DNA of 64,000 nucleotides. It comes from Symbiodinium natans (lineage: Eukaryota; Sar; Dinophyceae; Suessiales; Symbiodiniaceae). Under the pieces are notes generated by a model. That model worked only from the letters and a program-made list of their open reading frames with translations, ran no database searches and was not told where the DNA came from. Position 1 is the stretch's first letter; each line of letters begins with the position of its first letter. The stretch spans positions 62,001-126,000 of the forward strand of contig CAJNDS010002294.1 of NCBI GenBank assembly GCA_905221605.1, given 5' to 3'. This document shows, piece after piece, positions 11,848 through 22,389 of the stretch. Made by a program: the position numbers and the translations under genes.

Positions 11848-12999
11848 TTAGAGTGTACACCTGTCCCCTTCAGGCGCAGGGCCTCTGCAAGGCTCCTGGG
11901 TCTTTGCCATCAGGTCTTTGTTGGGACAGTCAGCTGCGTCTTGGAGGATTTGCTGCACATTCTCTGCAACGACTGTGGCAAAAGTGTGGAAAGGCAGGTG
12001 GTTCGTCTGGTCATGAAATGGGCGCTCGCATGCGACGGCGGCAGCTTCCACCCCCAGAAGCGCGTAGCTAAGCAGAAGCACCATCGGCAGCGACCACCAG
12101 GAATGCATCTTGAGCGTCCACGGCAGGCCAAGTAAGTAGAGTGTCAAGCAGCTGCGCAAGTGTGCCACATAGGCAAAAGGAAGCGGGGTGTTGTTGATCC
12201 TCTCCATAGCACCCATGGAGCCTGTTAAGGTGGTAATGTGGCCCTCCAGCGTCTGCAGCATCACAGCCGCGACCGGCGCTGGGTCGGTCACGTTGCTTCG
12301 CGTCGCCGAAAGCACCGCCTGGCGCATCCGATCACAGCAAAAGAGTGTCTGCACTGGAGCCTTGCTCAAAGCTTCAATCTGCGAGCTCGAAAGGATGTCT
12401 TGAAAATCCTCCAAGTGGGACTGCCCTCGCAAAAAGTTCCGCGTCGCAGCCGGAAAAGCTACAACCCATCGGCAAATCTCATCACAAGCCCAGGGATCAT
12501 GGGCGCAAAAGCGGACTGTTTCCCCAGCAAGCACGCGACAGGTCTCTATGAGTTTTCCCGCCGCGGCTCTTGCATCGTAGAATCTCACAGCTGAGCGGTT
12601 CAGTCGATACACGAGCAAAAAAGTCAAAGGAGTTAGCAGCAATGCATAGTCTTCTTTGAGGGTTACTTCCAGTTCTGGAAACACCCAGTCGTGATCAAAG
12701 CTCTTGACGATAGTTGCGGCAACCGCCATGACGGAGACCGCAAGCAGAGGAGGTAGTGCATGTAGGACTGGGCGTCCGCGCAGTGAAAGCACTGTGCGCA
12801 GCCATCCACTGCAATCACACCCGGCAGAGTCTGCTTTGTAAGTGATGACTTCTGGATGCCGAGCCGATCCACAACCAGGGAGTCCACACCAACATCTGCA
12901 GCAGCCCCGCTTGTTTGATAGCTCTGCTTGTCGTAGCTTACGTTGGCGCAGCGCGTCCAGCAAAGTGTGTGCTGGCGCACAAGGTGAGGGCGGCAGCAT
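11848..12999 (-). CDS. Bestrophin-like (UPF0187/YneE-type) anion channel
   Basis: A single 383-codon frame starts with ATG at 12999 and ends in TAA. Family landmarks are the membrane pair at about 88-98 (AVSVMAVAATI) and 119-131 (ALLLTPLTFLLVY), then RLNRSAVRFYDARAAAGKL (about 132-150; bestrophin-like R-x-N-x-S...R...AR). The signature MERINNTPLPFAYVAHLR (265-282) follows, then membrane segments LTLYLLGLPWTL (285-296) and SLPMVLLLSYALLGVEAAAV (303-322), and ERPFHDQTNHLPF near 325-337. Bestrophin-fold proteins form pentameric anion channels; plant relatives act in thylakoids and bacterial relatives in the inner membrane. The first 60 residues are Cys/Arg-rich and atypical. They could be a targeting extension or hide a short intron (a GC donor near 12915), so the true start may differ. 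No intron is needed in the conserved domain, unlike the neighbouring genes. Confidence 0.82.
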   Translation of the reverse strand: MLPPSPCAPAHTLLDALRQRKLRQAELSNKRGCCRCWCGLPGCGSARHPEVITYKADSAGCDCSGWLRTVLSLRGRPVLHALPPLLAVSVMAVAATIVKSFDHDWVFPELEVTLKEDYALLLTPLTFLLVYRLNRSAVRFYDARAAAGKLIETCRVLAGETVRFCAHDPWACDEICRWVVAFPAATRNFLRGQSHLEDFQDILSSSQIEALSKAPVQTLFCCDRMRQAVLSATRSNVTDPAPVAAVMLQTLEGHITTLTGSMGAMERINNTPLPFAYVAHLRSCLTLYLLGLPWTLKMHSWWSLPMVLLLSYALLGVEAAAVACERPFHDQTNHLPFHTFATVVAENVQQILQDAADCPNKDLMAKTQEPCRGPAPEGDRCTL

Positions 13000-13154
13000 G
13001 CTGAATCAACTACTTCTGTGGCCACGACAGCCGCAGCTGTTAGACTGTATCCAGGCCAAAGCTGCAAGCCGCCCATTCACAACAGTTCTCTCATGTGTTC
13101 TTACTTTACGGCATCCCATGGCACTGCATGACATCCATGGCGTACCAGACGAAT

Positions 13155-13330
13155 ACACGCACACATACACACATACAAACATACATACATACATACAAAC
13201 AAACAAACAAACAAACAAACATACATACATACATACATACACATGTATATATATATATATATACAGATTACAGATGTACAAAAAATATATACTTTTATTT
13301 ATTTACTTAATTATGTATTTATTTATATCC
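13155..13330. repeat. Compound microsatellite (CACATA)/(ATAC)n/(AAAC)n/(AT)n
   Basis: Successive runs of CACATA, ATAC, AAAC, ATAC and AT lie between 13155 and about 13266, followed by AT-rich sequence with TTTATTTA runs. Open frames here are translations of the repeat and are not genes. Confidence 0.95.
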
Positions 13331-13439
13331 GCCGACCCCAGCTGCAGCGGGGCGGCGCCAGTGAAGACCCATTGTGTCGTTCCATGCTCCGCGCCTGAAC
13401 CGCCCAACCCGCTCGGCCCCCCCCCCCCTGTCCGCACAT

Positions 13440-13920
13440 TCCTTCCAGTGCACTTAGGCGGCTCCGGTGCTTGCCCAAACCGCCGCCGCTCTCATTGCCC
13501 TTACCGCCCCGACCTGCCTCCTACACAGACAGTCCCCAGGCCCTTCCTGCTCTTCCCTTGGAAGTATGTTAAGGGCTCCAGTGCATGCCCAAACCCCCGC
13601 CGATCTCACTGCGCTTTCCTTGCCCTCACCGTCCCCATCTGCATCCTACACTGATCCCGAAGCTCTTCCCACCGCCCTTACCTGCCTCCTACACTGCCCG
13701 CGCCGCTTTTCTTGGCCTCACCGTCCCCATCTGCATCCTACACTGATCCCGTAGCTCTTCCCACCGCCCCCACCTGCCTCCTGCACTGCCCTCTGGCCCT
13801 CCTCCCGTGGAAGTATTGTCAGGGCTCCAGTGCATGCCCAAACCCCGGCCGCTCTCATCGCCCTCACCACCCCCACCACTCTCACCTGCCTCCTTCACTT
13901 GAGCAAACCCCCGTCGCTCT
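13440..13920. repeat. Degenerate C-rich minisatellite
   Basis: Phrases recur with irregular spacing: GGGCTCCAGTGCATGCCCAAACC (near 13570 and 13825; a variant near 13455), CTCACCGTCCCCATCTGCATCC (13625 and 13720), and CACCTGCCTCCTACACTG. The order is conserved but the copies have diverged and carry deletions. A C run precedes it at about 13420. No gene is supported. Confidence 0.8.
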
Positions 13921-14204
13921 CCTTTCACGGGGGCGGGGGGGGCACATACACGTATACATAGTTGCTTACGGTCTGCATTCTTAGTTTGTGTTTTTTTGTC
14001 TCTATTTGTTTGTGTTGCACTTCTTTGCTTGTCTATTTGGTTTTTGCTGTGTTTGCTTGTGCATGAACACGAACATATTCGTGAGGCTGTGGGCTTCAGG
14101 GATTAAAAAAGAAAAATAAGGTGGTAGAGTATCCTGTCTTTTCTGAAACTTCCCTATTATTGTTGATATTACAGTGGGCGTGCAAAAGTGGGCCGCTAAG
14201 TGTT

Positions 14205-14415
14205 TTCTGCCACTTGCCCCGCTTGCCCCACTTGCTCTGGTACTTGGGTGGCCCCACTTGCCCAACTTGCCCCACTTGCCCCCCTTGCCCCACTTGGGGC
14301 AGGTGGGAAAGTGCGGTGGGGCAAGTAAGGCAAGTGGGGCAAGTGGGGCAAGTGGGGCAAGTGGGGCAAGTGGGGCAAGTGGGGCAAGTGGGGCAAGTGG
14401 GGCAAGTGGCCCCCA
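14205..14415. repeat. Inverted arrays of the nonamer GGGGCAAGT
   Basis: The left half (about 14208-14300) carries the complement, CCACTTGCC, in at least seven imperfect copies. The right half (about 14318-14410) carries GGGGCAAGT in about nine nearly perfect tandem copies. The two halves are reverse complements, so the block can fold into a long hairpin. The nonamer is in-register with codons, so all frames stay open (Cys-Pro-Thr, Ala-Pro-Leu, His-Leu-Pro repeats). These are not evidence of coding. Confidence 0.92.
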
Positions 14416-14515
14416 CCCCTCCCCCCCACCCATCCACCCCCAACCCTTGCTCGCTCGACTCCCAACCACCCCCACCCACCCTCACCCAGCGTCGTGTTCG
14501 TGGCGAACGCACAAG

Positions 14516-14549
14516 TCTGCCTCAAATCGGGCTGTATTTGAGGCAGACT
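14516..14549. repeat. Perfect 13-bp inverted repeat (hairpin)
   Basis: GTCTGCCTCAAAT, then eight bases (CGGGCTGT), then ATTTGAGGCAGAC, followed by a T run (TTTTTT). GAGGCAGACTT recurs about 50 bp downstream (near 14603). The hairpin plus T-run resembles a Pol III or intrinsic-type terminator in form only. No RNA gene is visible before it. Confidence 0.8.
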
Positions 14550-14659
14550 TTTTTGTTTGGGCAACATGATAGCGGGCCCATGGTGCAGGGACAGCCCGGA
14601 CTGAGGCAGACTTGGTTGGGACCAATCGTGGCCGAAGGAGGGAGGAGGGGGTTTGGGGA

Positions 14660-14860
14660 TGCCACTTGCCCCACTTGCCCCACTTGCCCCGCTTGCCCCA
14701 ACTCCAACCCCAGGTGGGGCAAGTGGGGCAAGTGGGGCAAGTGGGGCAAAATCAATTAGCTCTACCGGGCCTCCAAGTGGGGCAAGTGGGGCAAGTGGGG
14801 CAAGTGTGGCAAGTGCGGCAACGTCGACTAGCTCTTCCGGAAAAGCAAGCGGGCAAGTGG
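14660..14860. repeat. Second and third GGGGCAAGT arrays
   Basis: CCACTTGCC copies at about 14664-14700 face GGGGCAAGT copies at about 14715-14750 across a short spacer (AACTCCAACCCCA), giving another hairpin. A further run of five or six copies lies at 14775-14820, and a last copy near 14850. Spacer pieces between the arrays (ATCAATTAGCTCTACCGG and GTCGACTAGCTCTTCCGG) are themselves similar. The whole block therefore looks like a diverged higher-order repeat. Confidence 0.85.
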
Positions 14861-15175
14861 GGCAATGACACTTAGTGGTGGCCGTGGGCGCCCCCAGCCC
14901 ACTATGATTACTATGAAAAATGATTACTATGATTACTACGATTAGTACTATTATTTCTAGCATTACGATTCTTGCTATATTCCTATTCTCGCTACTATTC
15001 TTATTACTATTATTACTAAAATGTCAAAAACACTGTTGTTACAAGTATTCTTCTCATCTTGGCCCAAACCTTTGCAAAACCCCGAACTTTGAAGCTGCAG
15101 GAGCTCGTCGGCTCCTTCACTTCCTCTGCGACACATTGGCCCCTCCGCTGCCAGTCTCCAGAAATAGTGGAAGTA

Positions 15176-15224
15176 TTGAACCCTAAACCCTACACCCTAA
15201 ACCCCAAACCCCTAAACCCTAACA
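15176..15224. repeat. Short degenerate CCCTAAA tract
   Basis: The tract runs AACCCTAAACCCTACACC, then CTAAACCCCAAACCCCTAAACC. It has the telomere heptamer with single-base variants. No gene boundary is evident beside it. Confidence 0.8.
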
Positions 15225-16819
15225 AGCTCCACAACCAGCTGCTGGTCAACGTGTCCCTGCTCAACCTTCAAGAAGGCTCAGACAACTTGCAGGTTTGCCC
15301 ACTGCTTCAGAGGAAACCAGCCCAACAAAAAAGAAAGCCTGGCAGGGCCAGCTTGTGGACGTTCAAGGGTCTGCGACTTACACTGTTCAAGAGCTCCGGC
15401 TCAGAGAAGTTGCAGGAATATGCTTGTCCTGGGTCCTCTAAATGGGGCTACCTACCGCAAAAATGTATCAGTTCCCGGTGGGGATGGGTATTTGTGGAGG
15501 AATCATGGCGAAGGAACATCCACATGAAATTCAATCATGCGCACGGGCATGTCATGCAAATTACAAATGATAGGCTTGGGAGGGCGATCAGCATGTAGCG
15601 GCCTCGGTTTAGTTGGACAAACTCTACAAAAACTTCGTGGGCTCGCGGGGATTGGAATGGAAAGTGATACATTGACCGGGCAATCGCCGCACAACACGAC
15701 TTGATTTTGAGCCGCAGCGTGTATACAAAAGATTCACCCCAGAATGCAGGCACAGAGTTTTGTCTGCGACTGTCTGAATTGCAAGGCATGTCACAGAGTC
15801 ACATTGATATCGATGGTACCCACAGCACTTTCAGGTGTCACATGTATCGACACAGAGAGGGAGCGAGGCAGAGAGGGTGTATTGATGGAGATGTAGGCAT
15901 ACATAGTGTATGCATGCTACCCCCCACCTCATTTGACCTTCTACTTCTGCCTTGGAGCCTTCTTGTAGTTCAAACGGATACGTTGGTCCGTGGGGGAGGG
16001 GGCGGAGGGCTAGCAACATCTGTACATATGGGTTGAAGTATGTTGAAGTGCATGTAAGTATACGCTTTTATTCGGACGTACACTCTACGTACACAAGCGT
16101 CTATTACTTTGCAAGCATGCTGAGCGATCGCGCGTGCGACCCTCGCAGCGCCTTGGTAAATGAAGTCCACGTCGCTGCACTTTGGCGACCTGGCTCAGAC
16201 AAAAGAGACTGGGCACAGCCGAGTCGGGCATCATGTTTACAATGTTTACAACCGATGCCTGATGAAGATCTTGGCATGCGCCAGCTTGTTGATGTAGTTG
16301 CATCTGGCATGCGCCTGGACGACCCAACAACCGCGTTCATGGTCCTCTGCTTGCAGCGCAACGAGGGGCGAGCCTTGTTGACACCGGCCAGGTGAAATCC
16401 CGCGGCTGCCCGCTCAAACAAGCTGTACACTTTATAACGGGCTTGATGACATAAAAGCGATGAGGGCAATCTTCCACAAAAACCTTCCCTGTCCAGCCCG
16501 TGCGCTGTGGAACGAATGTGCACCCGATTCACTCGATCTCTCACCTCATGAACGGACGTGAGGCAAGTTGGCGCGCAGTGAGCATCAGCAGTCGTCTTTT
16601 GCTAAGCAAATGTGGGCTTCCGCATCGCAGCAAGGTTCTAGCACTGCGAGTGAGAGGACTACAAGCCCTGACCTGTTTACAGCACGTTCTTTGACCGATG
16701 AACTGATGGAACAGTTCAAGGCGAGACATAGCACGCTGGAAGTGGAGTGCTCATTGGCAGCAAATGGCTGCTTGCAGGACCATGACTGCCACAGACTCAC
16801 TTCATCCAGCTCATGCTCA

Positions 16820-17965
16820 CATCAGTATTGCACGTAGAGCAGGTCCAGCTGGTTGAGGTTCTTGTGGCGGTGGTGGTTGCTGACTGTCTGCTGCCTTCCT
16901 TAAGCAGCTCAGAGCAGCTTGCAAGAGTACAACGGCCTTCTGGGGCCAACGAGCGATGTGCTGAGCTGCGCACCCAAAGAACCCAAATAGCCACATCAAG
17001 AATAGCACAATCACCACGACCTGGCTGCAGCGGAGAATGCGCCATGAACTTGTCACACAACCTGGATCATCAAAGCTGGAATGCAGGAGGGGCGGCCAAC
17101 AATGCGATGAAAATCCACCTCAAGAAGCGCAACTTCGGATCCACATCCTCTGCTCTGACTACGTCATGCTCAGTACCTGGCTTCTTGCTTTCCGCTTGTC
17201 GGAGCTCCCTTGCATCCTGGTGATGCAAAGGCGCCTCGTGGTAAAACTGCGGAGAGTGTCTGCAAAGGACTGAAGCTGAATGTCGACTCTAGATCAACTT
17301 TCTGCGGTTGCCGCCGAAGGGGCCGAAGAGGTATCCACGGCGGCGGCTGAGTGGCTTGAGGACAACTTGTTAATGTCCTGTAGAAAGCAAATGTCAGCTC
17401 AAGGGGCTGCAAACCTTCCAAGAACTGCTTGCGTTCGCTCAGGCCTGGTACGCCTCGTACTTTTTGACCAGATCCCTCATCTGGTCTGCCAACTTATCAT
17501 TCAACGCGTGCTTCTCAGCTTCATCCAGGTTGGCGTCGTCTCTCTCGACAAACCCACGGAAATCTGGCAAGTGTGGCGCATGACCCGCCGGCAAGCCGCT
17601 ACAAGCTTACAGTGGCACAGCAAAGTCAACGACAAGAGGGAAAGCCAGGGCGGCCATACAGGAGCTGATAAGCTTGCCGCTCAGGGTATGTCAACAGCGA
17701 TGTGACCTTCAAAGACATGGGGCATGTAGTGCCACTGCTGGAAGGTCTTGTGATGTCTTGTGAGGCTGGGGCAACGCAGTACAGAAGTCTAGCCTGCTCG
17801 TCCATGAGGCAGCAAACCTGCAACACAATTTTGGGAAGGAACATCGGAAAATATGACAGCTTGTATATCTGGGGATCACACACTGCCATTGTTCCACTGC
17901 AGTCTAGTTCTCTGCCCAGCAGCAAGTTTCTGCGACGAAGCCTGCTCAGAATGTCAGCGCTGCAG
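16820..17965 (-). CDS. Multi-exon membrane protein, not recognised
   Basis: Several protein-like minus-strand exons follow each other. They are FQQWHYMPHVFEGHIAVDI (about 17690-17750); a membrane segment LISSCMAALAFPLVVDFAVPL (about 17614-17680); a charged, helical exon DFRGFVERDDANLDEAEKHA...KYEAYQ ending at 17445; and DINKLSSSHSAAAVDTSS from 17377. Further along come RAEDVDPKLRFLRWIFIALL (about 17085-17150) and VVVIVLFLMWLFGFFGCAAQ from 17020. Two introns are phase 0 and GC-AG: 17444-17378 (67 bp) and 17084-17021 (64 bp). At least three hydrophobic segments imply an integral membrane protein. I recognise no family. The 5' exons, the 3' end, and the junction near 17280 (two competing frames) are unresolved. 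The upstream frame CDPQIYKLSYFPMFLPKIVL (about 17820-17880) may be an earlier exon. Confidence 0.48.
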
Positions 17966-18562
17966 CGTCGAATCTGGGAACTTAGGGGATTCGCCTCTCG
18001 GCCCCGGTGGGCGCTCGAGGTTCCCCCGTAGGGGAGCCCCTGTTTTCCCTCCTCCGATCTTTCAAGTGGAAGTCGGAATGGTTTTGTATGGACTATGCCT
18101 CTTCAACCCTCGAAACCCCCGAAGGACCCCCCCTTCCTGCGTGCACTAAGCCAAGAAACGCTTACAAAAGCCCAAAAGCCCCCCTTAACTCTCAACCCTC
18201 AAGTGTGCCTGTAAACCTTCAAAAGGTTTGTCTGGATTTTCGAGGCCGGGCCGAGGCGGTCGACACGCAGTGCTCACAAAAGAGTAAGGTCCAAGAAGCG
18301 CTCACCTCAAGCCTTCGACCTGTCTCAGACATCCAGTGATAGAAGCGCCGTTGCGGAAACGAGGCCAAACAGAAACCGCGCAAATGGGATGACTCAAACT
18401 CATGAGTCCAAGTTTACTCGCGTCATCAGTCTTTTCCACTTACGTCCAAGTCCCTGAAGATAAGTTCCAGTGGCCAGCCTAGACGAGATCACCAACTGCT
18501 TTTGAACGTCGGTTGAGGGCGCCAAATTGTGATGCCCTCATTGTTCTTGCTTCGCTCGGCTG

Positions 18563-18790
18563 GTGCTTGAAGACTTGGGCACAAACAAGTTTGTCCTTCA
18601 GAAGCAAGTACAAAGCGGAATCCGCGACCCTGAAGACTACTGTGGCGAGCAGGATTGCGGACTGGAGCCTTTTCGCCTTTGGGGAGGGGTGCGCGTCACC
18701 TTCCCTTACGACCCTGCCGAGGAAACGGGGAGATTACGGGCGCCGATTTCTTCGCGGGAAGAGGCCTTGAGAAGCTTCTGGAAGACTTCC
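18563..18790 (+). CDS. Possible plus-strand exon, unknown
   Basis: The plus frame EDLGTNKFVLQKQVQSGIRD, then YCGEQDCGLEPFRLWGG and VRVTFPYDPAEETGRLR, reads like a real acidic protein segment. It contains no repeat. It would be the only plus-strand coding segment in the window, so I treat it with caution. No start, splice site or domain is identified. Minus-strand frames over the same bases are lower-complexity. Confidence 0.25.
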
Positions 18791-19369
18791 TGGGTCTGCT
18801 CCTGGCAGAGGACTTCTGCAGCTCTGCTGCTCTGCACCGCAGCTTTGGGCCTGCTGCTCAACACTCTCTGGATCGATGTAGTATGCCAGAGTCACACTAT
18901 CCTGGAAGGGATGCCAGGTGCGGCAAGACTTCCAGAAGCAGCTGCTCGAATGTGAAGGCCCTTCGCTTGCAAACTCCGCGGCCTTGACCCGACCAACGGC
19001 CAGGAATGGCAGAGAGCTGCCCCCCCATGTTTGGCTCTGCATGTCGCCCCGTGGGCGTGAGGCGCCCGCAACCAAACGACTTCGAGCCAAACGCCCAGAA
19101 GGCCCAGAATCTGGAACACCCCCCCCAACTTTGTGACAGCACCGCTGAGGCATCTTAGAGAAAGGAAGACTCATCATGATCAAAGCAAAAGGCGAAGCTC
19201 TTGTTTGTTGGCTTGCAGGAGCATCTCGGTTCTGGCTAGCTGTCGTAGCTCGATCCAGTTGATGTTCCAGATCCTGTGTCGAAGGCCCACGACCTAACGA
19301 AGACAGCATCCGGTTGAGCAACCCGGGAACGGCAGCACAATATAGCACAATGAGACCCAACCATGTGCA

Positions 19370-20542
19370 ACTGGGAGTCTGGCGGAAGGACTCGATCTGA
19401 AAGCTCTGGCCTGCGCGCAGCTCGGCTCTACATCCACGCTTGCGCTTACGTGAGCTAGCGGTCGCATGGCTGTGTGATGCTATGGAGTGGGAAGGCGGCC
19501 AGTTGCAAGCACAACGGCCACGTCAGCACAACGGCCACATCAGCAAATCAGCACATCAGCGCATCACAGGGAAACCATGCGTCATAAAGACCCGCTCCTT
19601 GCTGCGAGAGCCGAAAGAAGCCGTGGAGCAGCCGAGCTCGGCCCTTAGAAGTCTGTCACCACAGCGAGCTTCCCACTGGCTCCAGACGCGAGACTGAAGC
19701 ACTCAGGGCCATGCTAGCAGGGTGTCCAGATCCCCAGAGCCAAGCCTCAAGCCGCATGTGGCATAAGCTTGCAATTAGGTCATTAGGTTGCAAGTCTTCC
19801 GTAAGATGCCGTAAGCAAGCCCAGGTAGGGTTTGCACACTTGCTGCAGGACTGGCGGTGGCAGAAGCGCTTCACATAAGCCTGAAAGGTGAAGGTGTCCA
19901 ACGTCGTCCAATCTAGTTACTAGTCCCGAAGCTCGCACCCTGTGCGCCATGCAGCATGGGTTGCCACACCCGCACTGGCCTTCGCCGTCACACAGCTGCA
20001 GCCGAAGACTGGCTCTGCCTGTTGCAGTGCAGTCCGGCTGGCAGCACGAGAGGGCCAGCGAAGCAACACGCTCCTGCATCCGGAGCCGCGCTGGCAACGT
20101 AGCAGCGGATGACCTGCACCTGCGTGCGGATTTGTAACTTACGTAGCTTCTGGCATCTGAATCTGAAACGCCCTGATCCTTTCAGCTGGGCCCACGCATG
20201 CGAACCCACTCACCAATGAAACCGAGCCAAGATGTGCCAAGCCACCTTGCCCTCCACGTGGCTCACGTTGCCTGCGCTAGGATCACACCAAGCTTCAACG
20301 TCACTATACGTCACTGGACTGTCAGCAATCACCAGCGGTTGCTCGACGTTGCTCGAGTCCGGCCTGGCAAACCTGCGTGCTGAGCACCGGGGGGTGCCAT
20401 CGACCTGCGCCGTCACAACTTCTTTCGAAGCTCTGTCTCGGGGCAGCTCGCGCCTCTGTGGGGCCGCATCATGGCCGGAAGGCGCGGAAGACGCGGGAGG
20501 AGCTGAGGCCTCAGACCTCTCGGCGCCGCCCGCCTGCACCGC
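19370..20542. repeat. Tandem duplication, copy 1 (1173 bp)
   Basis: This segment recurs at 20742-21914 in the same orientation (offset 1372 bp). Every line I compared between the copies is identical. Both junctions are sharp: left at ACTGGGAGTCTGG, right at CGCCTGCACCGC. Each copy carries the same set of minus-strand exon-like frames (see 20205-22240). Confidence 0.95.
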
Positions 20543-22240
20543 GTCACGGCAATGCGGTATCCACACAAACCCAGCGCCAATACACTTGTCCACTTGAGTC
20601 ACTGGGAGCTCTGCAGCCAGGTGGTCCAGCTGTTGCTCCAGGGCCTCCCTAGAAGGGCCAAGGCCTTTCTTTCTGCTTGGATCATTGGATGGGTCAAATG
20701 CTTGGGGTGTCCGCTCTTCAGCCTATGCTTGGTACAGTCGGACTGGGAGTCTGGCGGAAGGACTCGATCTGAAAGCTCTGGCCTGCGCGCAGCTCGGCTC
20801 TACATCCACGCTTGCGCTTACGTGAGCTAGCGGTCGCATGGCTGTGTGATGCTATGGAGTGGGAAGGCGGCCAGTTGCAAGCACAACGGCCACGTCAGCA
20901 CAACGGCCACATCAGCAAATCAGCACATCAGCGCATCACAGGGAAACCATGCGTCATAAAGACCCGCTCCTTGCTGCGAGAGCCGAAAGAAGCCGTGGAG
21001 CAGCCGAGCTCGGCCCTTAGAAGTCTGTCACCACAGCGAGCTTCCCACTGGCTCCAGACGCGAGACTGAAGCACTCAGGGCCATGCTAGCAGGGTGTCCA
21101 GATCCCCAGAGCCAAGCCTCAAGCCGCATGTGGCATAAGCTTGCAATTAGGTCATTAGGTTGCAAGTCTTCCGTAAGATGCCGTAAGCAAGCCCAGGTAG
21201 GGTTTGCACACTTGCTGCAGGACTGGCGGTGGCAGAAGCGCTTCACATAAGCCTGAAAGGTGAAGGTGTCCAACGTCGTCCAATCTAGTTACTAGTCCCG
21301 AAGCTCGCACCCTGTGCGCCATGCAGCATGGGTTGCCACACCCGCACTGGCCTTCGCCGTCACACAGCTGCAGCCGAAGACTGGCTCTGCCTGTTGCAGT
21401 GCAGTCCGGCTGGCAGCACGAGAGGGCCAGCGAAGCAACACGCTCCTGCATCCGGAGCCGCGCTGGCAACGTAGCAGCGGATGACCTGCACCTGCGTGCG
21501 GATTTGTAACTTACGTAGCTTCTGGCATCTGAATCTGAAACGCCCTGATCCTTTCAGCTGGGCCCACGCATGCGAACCCACTCACCAATGAAACCGAGCC
21601 AAGATGTGCCAAGCCACCTTGCCCTCCACGTGGCTCACGTTGCCTGCGCTAGGATCACACCAAGCTTCAACGTCACTATACGTCACTGGACTGTCAGCAA
21701 TCACCAGCGGTTGCTCGACGTTGCTCGAGTCCGGCCTGGCAAACCTGCGTGCTGAGCACCGGGGGGTGCCATCGACCTGCGCCGTCACAACTTCTTTCGA
21801 AGCTCTGTCTCGGGGCAGCTCGCGCCTCTGTGGGGCCGCATCATGGCCGGAAGGCGCGGAAGACGCGGGAGGAGCTGAGGCCTCAGACCTCTCGGCGCCG
21901 CCCGCCTGCACCGCATCTTGGCAAAAATGTGCGGCTGCACTGCCACACGCTCTCTATGCTTGCTGTGCAGGTCTGCCACTATCCTGCCTGCGCAAGTGGA
22001 CAGAGAGCCTTGTGATGGCTTGAAGGCAGCAACAAGATGAAAGCAAAACCCAAACAGAAAGCCGACTCTGAAGCTGCTGTCAGGCAGCTTCCAAATGTTG
22101 AGGCTCGAGGAGTAGTAGACCCCGTCTGAGCAGAGGCCTGTTGCCCAGAACCAGCTTGGAGCCAGGAATGGCCTGACTCGGCACTTGATCAGGATGTCAA
22201 AAAGCCAACACCTCTGCTTGGCCACAGCCTGTCGCAACGC
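20205..22240 (-). CDS. Unknown gene with exons inside the 1.17-kb duplication
   Basis: A unique upstream exon reads AKQRCWLFDILIKCRVRPF, then SWFWATGLCSDGVYYSS and SLNIWKLPDSSFRVGF (about 21990-22237). Inside copy 2 a second exon reads RASKEVVTAQVDGTPRCSAR, SSNVEQPLVIADSPVTYSDV and VEGKVAWHILARFHW, ending at a canonical GTGAGTG donor near 21583. Copy 1 repeats that exon at 20210-20540 with its own GTGAGTG donor. Further exon-like pieces follow in each copy, including the Cys-rich CCQPDCTATGR...CDGEGQCGCGNPCC (about 19965-20060 and 21337-21432) and KRFCHRQSCSKCANPTWACL (about 19820-19880). I recognise no family. The duplication either makes an exon-repeat array in one gene or a truncated second copy. 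Confidence 0.42.
20742..21914. repeat. Tandem duplication, copy 2 (1173 bp)
   Basis: Direct repeat of 19370-20542, separated from it by 199 bp (20543-20741). Sequence beyond each end is unique. The lack of differences means a recent duplication, gene conversion or an assembly duplicate. Confidence 0.95.
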
Positions 22241-22389
22241 AGCGATTGGCCACCGCTCGATCCCACAAATGGCCTCCCGGAACCAATACGGCAGGGACCA
22301 CGTTCTTGTGTAGTGAAGGTGAAGATGGCCTGCACACCGTCAGTCAGCACCACCTTGCCGAACAGATATGAAAAAACATTCGCAGACGT

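Noticed and set aside
12842-13654. A 270-codon plus-strand open frame
   Set aside because: It runs antisense to the bestrophin start, then through the microsatellite and C-rich minisatellite; its His/Thr/Tyr dipeptides come from the repeat.
14210-14410. The nonamer array as a CRISPR array
   Set aside because: Units are contiguous 9-mers without unique spacers, occur in both orientations, and sit in an intron-bearing eukaryotic context.
14516-14555. Hairpin plus T run as a bacterial intrinsic terminator
   Set aside because: The surrounding genes are spliced eukaryotic genes; the resemblance is structural only.
14121-14963. Several long open frames on both strands with Pro-Thr-Cys, Ala-Pro-Leu and Gly-Ala-Ser repeats
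   Set aside because: They are translations of the GGGGCAAGT nonamer array, which keeps every frame open.
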